From Phaeobacter sp. G2 (lineage in GTDB: Bacteria > Pseudomonadota > Alphaproteobacteria > Rhodobacterales > Rhodobacteraceae): a DNA stretch of 64,000 bases. Of this stretch, positions 8,397 through 15,433 are shown in pieces. Positions within the stretch are counted from its first letter, which is position 1. Each line of letters opens with the position of its first letter. The notes beneath the pieces were generated by a model, which saw only the letters and a program-made list of their open reading frames with translations, ran no database searches and was not told where the DNA came from. The stretch is taken from NCBI GenBank assembly GCA_025163595.1, contig CP104100.1, forward strand, positions 1,488,001 to 1,552,000, in the 5' to 3' direction. A program made the translations under genes and the position numbers.

Positions 8397-8972
8397 TTAC
8401 GAAGGCGCCTCGGCCAACTCCTTGCGGATTCGGTACACAGAAGCGACCCCAACTTTGGCCAGTTTTGCTATCTGCGTTGGAGTTACTCCCGCTGTTAGCA
8501 TTTGTGCTATGGGTTCCCGATCAATGGTTCTAGGCTTGCCTTTGTATTTTCCAGCGCTTTTGGCTTTTTCGATCCCTTCGCGCTGTCGTTGACGGATCAA
8601 GTTTCGCTCAAATTCAGCGATTGCCCCAAGTACTTGCATCATTAGGCGACCAGCGAAATCTTCTGTACCCGTAGAGAAGGTCAATTTTTCTTTCAGAAAA
8701 TGTACAGAAGAGGATTTGTCAACGATTTCATCTACGATGTTGCTCAGGTCTGTAAGTGACCTGGCCAAGCGGTCGATACTGTATACATAGATTTCGTCTC
8801 CAGGTTCAATTCGCCTTAGCAGTTCTGTAAGCTCTGGGCGATCATACCTGCCTCCTCCTGATACCTTTTCTTCGTAGATGTTTTTCGGGGATATGTCGTT
8901 TGGTAGTTCTTGACGCTCTGTAGATTGGCTTTTTGATGAAACTCGTTTGTAACCCAGTTTTGTCACTTTCAT
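8397..8972 (-). CDS. Serine recombinase (resolvase/invertase family)
   Basis: A 191-residue small serine recombinase. The N-terminus KLGYKRVSSKSQSTERQ contains the catalytic serine region. The family's DRLARSLTDL segment appears around residue 66 and AEFERNLIRQRQREGIEKAK (long E helix) around 120. A C-terminal Hin-type HTH follows (TPTQIAKLAKVGVASVYRIRKEL). Start ATG at 8972 follows AAGGAAAA. Proteins of this size resolve cointegrates or invert short segments at res/hix sites. No obvious site was recognised nearby. Confidence 0.85.
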   Translation of the reverse strand: MKVTKLGYKRVSSKSQSTERQELPNDISPKNIYEEKVSGGGRYDRPELTELLRRIEPGDEIYVYSIDRLARSLTDLSNIVDEIVDKSSSVHFLKEKLTFSTGTEDFAGRLMMQVLGAIAEFERNLIRQRQREGIEKAKSAGKYKGKPRTIDREPIAQMLTAGVTPTQIAKLAKVGVASVYRIRKELAEAPS

Positions 8973-9182
8973 TTTTCCTTATGATTTGATTCTGAATGTA
9001 ATTGATAAAGGTGTATATCGATTTTAAAATGACCCTAATGATAGGCTTTGTACTGATTTGAGGATTTATTGCCCGGGTGTACCGTATTGAGAGGCGTATT
9101 TTATGTTGGTGGTTTTAATTTCACTGACCTTTAGTAAGTTGCCTCCATCAAAAAATGATCGATGTTTTTCTCTGTCAATTGG

Positions 9183-10631
9183 TTAGGCTTTCCCGAAGAA
9201 TTTTTGGCGATCATCCAGCAGAATCTTCAAGAGCTCAGAAAGGATTCGGACTGAGCGGTGCTTCGGCCAACTTTCTTCAAGCTGCTCTAAATCTCCTGAC
9301 ATCACGGGAAGGAAGCGTTGGTCGATGCCCAGATCCTGTGCATAGTCTGAGATCAAGCTTCTAATGATTGCTCGAATTTGAGTAGGAAGCGGGGGTTCGA
9401 TCCGGCAAACCATACAACGAGATAGAAATGGCCGGGGGATCAAGGTAACATCATTCGCAGTGAACACCCAGGAGATGCCACTCGCATCTACGTTCGTCGC
9501 TAAGAAGCGTTCGTAATAGGTCTGTGCTTCAGTTGGTTCCAGCAAGCCCAAGAACTCAGCCCAGACATCTCCATTTTGAGATGGCCTCACTTTGTCGATT
9601 TCGTCTACCATAATCAGAGGATTCATGGAGCCGGAGTCTGAGATTGCTGTAGTCATGACGGACGGAGATGCAGAACTCCATCCCCCTGACACTCCAAAAA
9701 TCTGAGAGTCAGAATGGCCAGCAACGGTAGTGATGGCTACATGCACATTAAGAATTTTGCCAATCTCCCGGCACAGCCTAGTTTTTCCTGTACCAGGTTC
9801 GCCCGTTAAGATCATTGGGCGAAGATGGACCCGGTCGTCACCATATTGCCATCGGCGACGTAGATTCCGGCCAATCAGTTCGATTGCATTCTCAGCGTTT
9901 GGAAACTTCTCACCCAGCTTAGCAACGGCTTGGAGCTGTGCCTGTGTTACCCTTGAGAAATTAAGAGGCTTGAGAATGTTCTCTAGTTTTCCTTTGATGT
10001 TGTTTTGAGTGGTTCGCGACAGTGACTTTCTGTGTTTCAGCAGATAGCGATTGCTGCTGCTGTGAGTGACATTTTTCGACTCTTGCGTTGCGTGAATTGC
10101 CTGCCATTCGTGCTTAATCTCTTCCGCCTCGGATTCATCTCTGGGTCGGCGACCAACAATCCCCTGGCGAAGATCTTCAACAGGCAGTTTCCTTAAAAGT
10201 TGTTGGAGGGTTTCAAAGAAGACTTCAGGGCTATGTGAGGTGGAAATCCATCCAGTCAGTTCGTTGGCTAGGGTTCCTGAGTTCGAGCCATTTTCTACGC
10301 CCACAAGTCTTTCAGCCTCTCGTCGGGAAGAGGTCTCGCGCTTTGCTTGTCTCGCTGTATGCTCCGATAGAATTTGCTGATCGGAGGCCGAGATCAGAAG
10401 ACGGGTTTGTAGCTCAGCAAGAAGCTCATAGGGAGTGTTATTGAATAGCTCACCTAACCAACCTGCGTCTTCAGGGCTGCCGTTCGCCCAGAGAGTGATC
10501 AATGCCTGCCAGTTGGGTTCGTCTGATTGGGAGGATTCGGAGGCACCGTGGCTATCCTCTTTACTGCCGCTGGAAGAAGTCTTGGAGTTCAGCGTCTCCA
10601 TAGTGAAACTTGTGGTTTCGTCGGCCGTCAT
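9183..10631 (-). CDS. Lon-like AAA+ ATPase of unknown role
   Basis: A 482-residue protein. The C-terminal half is an AAA+ module: Walker A GEPGTGKT (about residue 285), a Walker B-type MVDEIDK (about 345), sensor-1 FTANDV and an arginine-finger-like SRCM segment. The order and loop sizes resemble the Lon ATPase domain, but no protease domain follows. The N-terminal ~230 residues are Ser/Glu-rich and helical, without a recognisable domain. Only 21 bp separate its start from the 3' end of a tRNA-like element on the same strand, so the RNA and the gene may share a transcript. Proximity to restriction genes suggests a defence or stress role; function unknown. Confidence 0.7.
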   Translation of the reverse strand: MTADETTSFTMETLNSKTSSSGSKEDSHGASESSQSDEPNWQALITLWANGSPEDAGWLGELFNNTPYELLAELQTRLLISASDQQILSEHTARQAKRETSSRREAERLVGVENGSNSGTLANELTGWISTSHSPEVFFETLQQLLRKLPVEDLRQGIVGRRPRDESEAEEIKHEWQAIHATQESKNVTHSSSNRYLLKHRKSLSRTTQNNIKGKLENILKPLNFSRVTQAQLQAVAKLGEKFPNAENAIELIGRNLRRRWQYGDDRVHLRPMILTGEPGTGKTRLCREIGKILNVHVAITTVAGHSDSQIFGVSGGWSSASPSVMTTAISDSGSMNPLIMVDEIDKVRPSQNGDVWAEFLGLLEPTEAQTYYERFLATNVDASGISWVFTANDVTLIPRPFLSRCMVCRIEPPLPTQIRAIIRSLISDYAQDLGIDQRFLPVMSGDLEQLEESWPKHRSVRILSELLKILLDDRQKFFGKA

Positions 10632-10638
10632 TTCAATC

Positions 10639-10660
10639 TCCTACATTGAAAATGGTAGGA
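10639..10660 (-). promoter_or_regulatory. Hairpin that could hide the AAA ATPase ribosome-binding site
   Basis: In the leftward transcript, UCCUAC at the 3' end of the tRNA-like acceptor stem is perfectly complementary to GUAGGA, which forms part of the Shine-Dalgarno of the AAA ATPase gene; the loop is 10 nt. If the tRNA-like fold forms, its acceptor stem uses the same UCCU bases and the Shine-Dalgarno is free. If not, the site is masked. The complementarity is seen in sequence; the switch is inference. Confidence 0.45.
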
Positions 10661-10748
10661 GGACAGGGACTCGAACCCTAGGGTGTCACAGTAATCTGCT
10701 GCCGACAATGAAGGGGTATAAACCCGACCGCCGCACCTGCGCCCTCCC
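10653..10748 (-). ncRNA. tRNA-like element with encoded CCA and an abnormal body
   Basis: Leftward, GGGAGGG at the 5' end can pair as a 7-bp acceptor (G-U at both ends) with TCCTCCT, followed by discriminator A and encoded CCA. Before it lies a proper T arm, TAGGG-TTCGAGT-CCCTG. The total is 96 nt. The middle does not form a normal D arm and anticodon arm. It contains a short GGG/CCC hairpin and an 8-bp stem with one bulged G closing a 7-nt loop, CAGATTA. If the former were the anticodon arm, TAT would be the anticodon on a 3-bp stem. It is either a decayed or divergent island tRNA or a dedicated tRNA mimic upstream of the ATPase gene. Confidence 0.5.
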
Positions 10749-10759
10749 ACAAAAGTGGG
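10746..10759 (-). promoter_or_regulatory. Short hairpin competing for the 5' strand of the tRNA-like acceptor
   Basis: CCCAC-TTTT-GTGGG (leftward) gives a perfect 5-bp stem with a UUUU loop. It overlaps the first bases of the tRNA-like GGGAGGG strand. Together with the hairpin at 10639-10660, both acceptor strands have a competing partner. Whether the transcript starts upstream of this point is unknown. Confidence 0.35.
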
Positions 10760-11342
10760 TCAATATCTGACTTAGGTAGATATTCTTTCGGACGTGGTGT
10801 GGTTGCGTGCGTTGATCATCCACCTAAAGTAGTTAGGGGAGGTTTAGAAGTCAAAGGGAGAAGGAAAATCTGGTGCTCTTGAAAGGGTGAGTGCTTATTT
10901 TACAAAGCGTATCGTAAAAAATGCGCCAAAAAGGGGAGTGTGAAATGTTGGTGTGCCCGCTATTTAGTTTGATCTGCGTCGATGCCTTGGAGGTGTCATT
11001 TAAACCCGAAGTTGCCGCTCGACGTAGGTGCAGAAATTCTTCATCTTAGGCTATTGTCAGCTTTCATGCCCTCCCGCGAGAGCAACTCTCAACAACCGTT
11101 AGGTGGTGCGTCGCAGTATAGAGTTTAGCCTTTGCTTCCGACCAAAAGTCAGAGAGAGGAAAGGGGAATGTTTTTCTTGAAATCTCTTGCTTCTATGGAG
11201 GCTGAGAGAAGGGCAAAGTGCGGCCGATCTCGACGCGGCCATCTTAGGAAGCGCAGAAAAGCGCTTTAAGGAAGATACAGTCGGTAGCCTAGAGATCTTC
11301 TTTGCAGTCGCGAAGGGACACCTCCGGACGAATAGGCTGAGG
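10760..11342. other. Intergenic region, no supported gene
   Basis: About 580 bp between the tRNA-like element and the 3' end of the ImmA/IrrE gene. I see no domain-bearing frame. It presumably contains the promoter for the tRNA-like element and AAA ATPase near 10760-10800. Confidence 0.45.
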
Positions 11343-11918
11343 TCAGGAAATTACTCGAAGGTTCTTCAATCGAATCTCCATAGATTGCCTGGAGACGTTG
11401 AATATACTTGCTAACTCCTCAATATATGCATTTCGTGACATTCCAATCTTTCCGTCATCAGTGCGGTTTTCATCAGCAATATTTTTTGCATATTCTTTCA
11501 CTAGCGGGGCAGGCATCAAGAGGCGTGCTGCGAATTGATTTGCTTCACGTTCTACCTGAGAAGTGCTCCCGTCTCTATGAAACTTATTGGGCGTGTCCTT
11601 AAAGGTATCAGCTTCCCCTTCTTTGTCATGCTTGGGCAGCATGTGGAGGAAAAGGTGGCCTAGCTCATGGCTGAGTGTAAACCGCTGCCTAACTTCTGCT
11701 TCGATGGGGTTCACCCAAATTTTCGCGGACTTTCGGTCAGCCGTCCACTCGATCGACCCCGACAATTCCAGTTGGTCGAACTCGAAATTTTCGCTCTGAG
11801 CCAGCTCAAAGGCCGCAAGAACTTTGCTTAGATCAACAGGTGGCTCTGTAATGCCTGCAAGCTCCAGGACCTCACGCGCAGTGTAAGGCCTTGGGTTTTC
11901 AAGAAATTCCTTCTTCAT
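11343..11918 (-). CDS. ImmA/IrrE-family metallo-endopeptidase
   Basis: A 191-residue protein with the zinc-peptidase signature HELGH (residues about 82 to 86, in TLSHELGHLFLH) and the downstream EREANQFAARLLMP segment supplying the third ligand glutamate. The N-terminus lacks a fused HTH domain. Members cleave repressors to release mobile-element genes or activate stress responses, and often act as antitoxin- or repressor-cleaving partners. Start ATG follows GGAGGT. No XRE-type repressor is adjacent, so the substrate is unclear; the next gene downstream on this strand is the AAA ATPase, beyond the tRNA-like element. Confidence 0.85.
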   Translation of the reverse strand: MKKEFLENPRPYTAREVLELAGITEPPVDLSKVLAAFELAQSENFEFDQLELSGSIEWTADRKSAKIWVNPIEAEVRQRFTLSHELGHLFLHMLPKHDKEGEADTFKDTPNKFHRDGSTSQVEREANQFAARLLMPAPLVKEYAKNIADENRTDDGKIGMSRNAYIEELASIFNVSRQSMEIRLKNLRVIS

Positions 11919-11957
11919 AATCTACCTCCAGCTCTCTCATTAGAGATTATATAGGCG

Positions 11958-12695
11958 CTATTTCGCAAAGTCATCATCGTCAAGCGTATTGAACGTAGCT
12001 TTCCTTCCACCGTCATCATCTTCAGGCTTTGACAATTTATTTGATACCGCAGCGTCGACCAAGCGCGTCAACATGTTCTTGAACTCACCGTTTTGCATGA
12101 GCAATGCAGGAGTCTCTTCGAGGTCTTCTTTGACGCTCTCTCTTACAGCTTCGAGAACTTTTCTTGTTCCGTGGTTCGGTGTGTCGCTGGAGCTCGACAC
12201 GAACTCCTTTATTATGTCTTCAGCCGCTGTCGAAGCTACATTGCGGATCCTTCTATTTGTTACTTCCATTGCGATTGCAGCAGCGATTGCGGCGAATGCC
12301 GCCACTATGCCTAGGATTGCTGCAGCAAAGCCTCCCATTGAAAGATACGCTTCACTTGCACTGACGGCAGATTGCGATGCCTCAATGGTGGCGTGGGCGG
12401 CATCCATATTCATGCTGCTAGCATCAAGAACATTTGAAATGTTCATTAGGGAATTGGTTAACTCCCTCTCGATCCACTGGACTTTCTCAACCAAAATCGC
12501 ACTATCGGCCTGACGCGCCTCAATTGTTTCCAGCCGCTGTTGTAGACCCTCGATATGATCTTTTAACTCATGTAGCGCTATCGGTTCCGATGAAAGGCTA
12601 GCGTTCTTCGGAGCCGATTGAGCAATCACTGAGGACGTTGCGCATGCCACAAAAAGAAGAACTTGTAAAAGCAAACGAGGGGTGTATCGATTCAA
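11958..12695 (-). CDS. Hypothetical membrane protein with coiled coil
   Basis: A 245-residue protein with a probable TTG start. An N-terminal signal-like hydrophobic stretch (LLLQVLLFVACATSSVIAQS, residues 8 to 27) is followed by a coiled-coil region (HELKDHIEGLQQRLETIEARQ, about 41 to 100) and a strong Ala/Ile-rich membrane helix (about 120 to 142). An acidic cytoplasmic-type tail ends in DDDDFAK. It lies upstream of the ImmA/IrrE gene, 39 bp apart on the same strand, so they may be co-transcribed. Function unknown. Confidence 0.55.
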   Translation of the reverse strand: MNRYTPRLLLQVLLFVACATSSVIAQSAPKNASLSSEPIALHELKDHIEGLQQRLETIEARQADSAILVEKVQWIERELTNSLMNISNVLDASSMNMDAAHATIEASQSAVSASEAYLSMGGFAAAILGIVAAFAAIAAAIAMEVTNRRIRNVASTAAEDIIKEFVSSSSDTPNHGTRKVLEAVRESVKEDLEETPALLMQNGEFKNMLTRLVDAAVSNKLSKPEDDDGGRKATFNTLDDDDFAK

Positions 12696-13049
12696 TTTCT
12701 ATCTAAGCCTCAAAAAAGGTGGGTATCAACTATGCTCTTGAGTGTAGAACATAAAATTGTGCAACCCACCAGACGTTCGTGAGCGGCACGCCAAGCTTTT
12801 GCTTCTAGCGGTGTCTCAGCGCCAGAGTCTCTGACTTTGCAAAGGCTGCTTCTGCGCCAAGCTGCCATCTGGGTTCTCCATAAGTCGATGCACTAGTACG
12901 ATTGCTTGGGGTATAAGTCATTGGAAACAGGTAATAAAACAAAGAAACCTAAGGCGACGATATGGCCAAAAAGACTGCCGTAAGCGTTCCAATATGGTAC
13001 TTGAACCAATGCGGAAGAGATTGGTAGCATTCAGAGCCAATACCGCGGC
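12696..13049. other. Intergenic region, no supported gene
   Basis: About 350 bp between the membrane protein start and the integrase 3' end. No gene, RNA or clear repeat recognised; it should contain the promoter of the leftward membrane-protein/ImmA pair. Confidence 0.45.
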
Positions 13050-14267
13050 TTACTTAGCCGTTGCGATGTTATTTGACGACAGTTCAGGTTTGTTCTTTTG
13101 AATTACGAAACTTGACCAGGAATTCATTAGCTTCCTGCGTGGAGCCAGCAAGTCAGACCTATGGTAAGAACGTTCGGTTTTGTTTCCAACCTTATGGGCG
13201 AGGCATGTTTCCGCGACTTCACGCAAGCCGGAGTGGCACTCCCTTGACCAGTCTTTAAAACTACTGCGGAACCCATGAGGCCGGCCTGGTTCATTTAGCT
13301 CATTTAGCGCCTTAAGAAGCGCGTTCCCGTGAATGGGCTTACCTCTATGACCGGGAAAAAGAATCTCTGATTTTCCCCGCTTGCGGCATTCAGAGATCAC
13401 ATTTAGAGCTTCTGGCGATAGAGGAACTCTAAAGTCCTTTGCTTGGCTTTCAGTACTTTTCATGCGTGATGCTGGAATTGTCCACACGTCTCCTTCAATT
13501 TCCTTAACCCGAGCACCACATACGCTGTCAGCTCTTTGGGCGGTCAAGATCAATAGCCTCAGTGCCAAGTTGCTGGCTGTTGGTTTGCTCAACCGTTTGT
13601 ACAAGGCTGGGATGTTTCGCCATGGGGTGGACGCAATGTTACTGGTCTTATGATTTACGATTGGAAGCTGTCCCACAGCTTTGTTGACGATATCGGGATC
13701 GGCCTGAGCTTCGTAATCCGCGCAGTATTTTAGAACCATACGGGTTCTTTGGACAACTTTTTCTGCGGTAGGTTGGCGGCTTGTCTAGATGGGTTCTAGG
13801 ACTCTTTTGATATCCGGAACTTTTAAAGTGGACACACGCCTCTTCCCGAGCAGTGGGATGGCATGGGTGTCCAAAGGGGACCTCCACCTTCCAGCATCGC
13901 CTCCTCTCTTTAGCTTAGCAGCATTGTGCTTGCGACATCTTTCCACGGCTTCTTCAAATGTTGGGTCGAAAGCCTTTAGTTGCTTCATTTTTTGGGCTAG
14001 TTCATCTTCCCGTGCTTCAACTGGATCGCGCCCCGAGATTTTAGTGTGCTCCCAGTGATCTCGAAACGATCTCGCATTAGCCAAACCGATGCTTGGGAAT
14101 GATCCCAACCCCATGTCGCGTCTTTTGCCAAGGAAGCTGTAGCGATAGATCCACTTTCCTGAGTTGCGGGAAGTTTTCTGCAGTTGCAAACCCCCGCCAT
14201 CATATAGAGTACCGGTTTCGGTGTTCTTGATCTTGGCTGCGCTCAGTTTATGTCTTGCTCTGGTCAT
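13050..14267 (-). pseudogene. P4-type (DUF4102) tyrosine integrase interrupted by one amber codon
   Basis: Residues 1 to 160 (ATG at 14267) carry the DUF4102 N-terminal arm-binding domain (KLSAAKIKNTETGTLYDGGGLQLQ) and the start of the core-binding domain, ending VLEPI. A TAG at 13785-13787 follows. The same frame continues without shift as TSRQPTAEKVVQRTRMVLKY, where family members have IW then a TArRvR-type helix. The catalytic domain follows (TAQRADSVCGARVKEI, then HGFRSSFKDWSREC), with the terminal tyrosine region near ERSYHRSD. A single TGG to TAG change would explain everything. The element's integrase is therefore inactive unless the stop is suppressed, re-initiated at Met 13739, or a sequencing error. 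Confidence 0.8.
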
Positions 14268-14589
14268 GTATGCTGTTCTGGCCCCACAGTTAGCCCCACA
14301 ATTTGTTTGCGATTTTCTGCATCAGCATGCGATCTGCGGCAACAGGATCTTGCGTAAGTCGCTGAAATTAGTTGTCAAAATCGGCATCCTGCAACAGCGT
14401 GCTACACGCACTGTGTCTTCTCGACCGCACCATTATCCATAGTTAAGAAATTGTTTTCCCTTAGTTTTCAACTCCGGAGAATGCAACTTGGAACACATCA
14501 AGCACACAATTCACCACTAATCTGACGTTTTTGGGACTGTTGCATTAGTCAGGCAGAAAATGTGGTGATCGCTGTTCTGGGCATGTTAC

Positions 14590-14905
14590 GCGGCCAATGC
14601 GAACAGATTCTGGTTGGAGACATGCGGTCCCCGGAAGGCTACCTCGACCACTGGAGTATCGTTGATGAAGATCCTGGAGCGCCAGTCGCTGTTCAGGCTC
14701 TGCCACCAGCCCCCATAGAATCGACCATTTAGCTCCCAGTTTCACCGCTAAAGATCCGGCGGGTCCGCTTGTGATGGTGGTCGATTGCGACGTCATCGAC
14801 CCTTGGCTCTTCTTGGCTGGGAATGTCGATGAAGGCGTTGGCGATCACCTCATTGTAGCGCCGCACTTCTTCCTGCATCCTGATGGCCTCATCGGTGTCT
14901 TCGTA
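14590..14905 (-). pseudogene. Decayed mobile-element gene fragment with GRFYGGWWQ motif
   Basis: Two frames, joined by a frameshift near 14740, read MQEEVRRYNEVIANAFIDIP...RRIFSG and then NGRFYGGWWQSLNSDWRSRI followed by FINDTPVVEV. This order, with the GRFYGGWWQ core and a following 'IN..P.VEV' strand, recalls a phage/plasmid protein family of unknown function. The 3' end is cut by a stop after FALAA. It is fused at its 5' side to an IS3 orfA fragment. Confidence 0.4.
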
Positions 14906-15238
14906 CGCGACGTTCTCCAAGGTGAGGTCGGTCACACATTCCTTCAGAGCCATGGCCTCGGATCGCAGATCCTTCACCTCAGGCGAAGTTGCCTGACGCG
15001 CTGTGTCGCCGGAAAGACGACGCTTTCCAGCCTCAAGTAATTCCTTCGACCAAGTGTAATCCGGGCTGTCAGAGATACCCTCACGACGACAGAATACCGA
15101 GATGCTTTCCTCCCCGCGCAATCCGGCCAAAACAATGCGGTTCTCCTCCGCCGCCGAGTAGGTCTGGCGCGTCTTGCGGCGGATGCTTTCGACCAGTTTG
15201 TCAGCTGCGTCTTTCGATGTTCCGGGCTTCTTGTTCAT
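14906..15238 (-). pseudogene. IS3-family orfA N-terminal fragment
   Basis: The frame from ATG 15238 encodes an IS3-type first-ORF HTH protein: KTRQTYSAAEENRIVLAGLR, then an HTH with CRREGIS, then EAGKRRLSGDTAR and the leucine-zipper-like LKECVTDLTLEN. At about residue 109 the IS3 homology stops abruptly and unrelated sequence follows in frame. No orfB is present, so the element is dead. Confidence 0.65.
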
Positions 15239-15433
15239 CTTCGCTCCTTAAAGGCTACGATGAACCAGAAACCCTCCGTTGTTCAAATCCTCAGATCTGT
15301 TCCAAAGGGGCTGACGTCAGACAGGTTGGTGGAATACGTGCTGACCCGGAAGCTAGCCTAGAAACACCCTCGTCTGGCTTCGTGCTGGCCGGGGGCGACC
15401 ACTTTTCTTTTTTTCTTCGAGTTCAAAGACGTG

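Larger units (their letters stand above)
1..14300. mobile_element. Genomic island (integrative element with HUH Rep and defence cargo), left end outside the window
   Basis: The stretch combines hallmark mobile-element genes: an excisionase-like HTH protein, a ribbon-helix-helix regulator, a rolling-circle Rep, repeat arrays, a serine resolvase and a P4-type tyrosine integrase at its right edge. Cargo is defence-like (C5 methyltransferase with McrB/McrC, ImmA/IrrE peptidase, AAA ATPase). The DNA is visibly more AT-rich than the sequence right of 19 kb. P4-type integrases normally sit next to the attachment site, so the right end should lie near 14.3 to 14.5 kb. No tRNA or clear att duplication could be found there, and the left end is outside the window. 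The boundaries are therefore inferred. Confidence 0.6.

Noticed and set aside
10653..10748. Calling the element a standard tRNA (for example tRNA-Ile with TAT or GAT anticodon)
   Set aside because: TAT would sit on a 3-bp stem, and the GAT loop has A at position 33 and lies about 20 nt too far from the 5' end. Listed instead as tRNA-like.
14268..14560. Attachment site or tRNA 3' end beside the broken integrase
   Set aside because: GCCCCAC-containing sequence here loosely resembles the window start, but no repeat long enough to be an att site and no T-arm signature was found.
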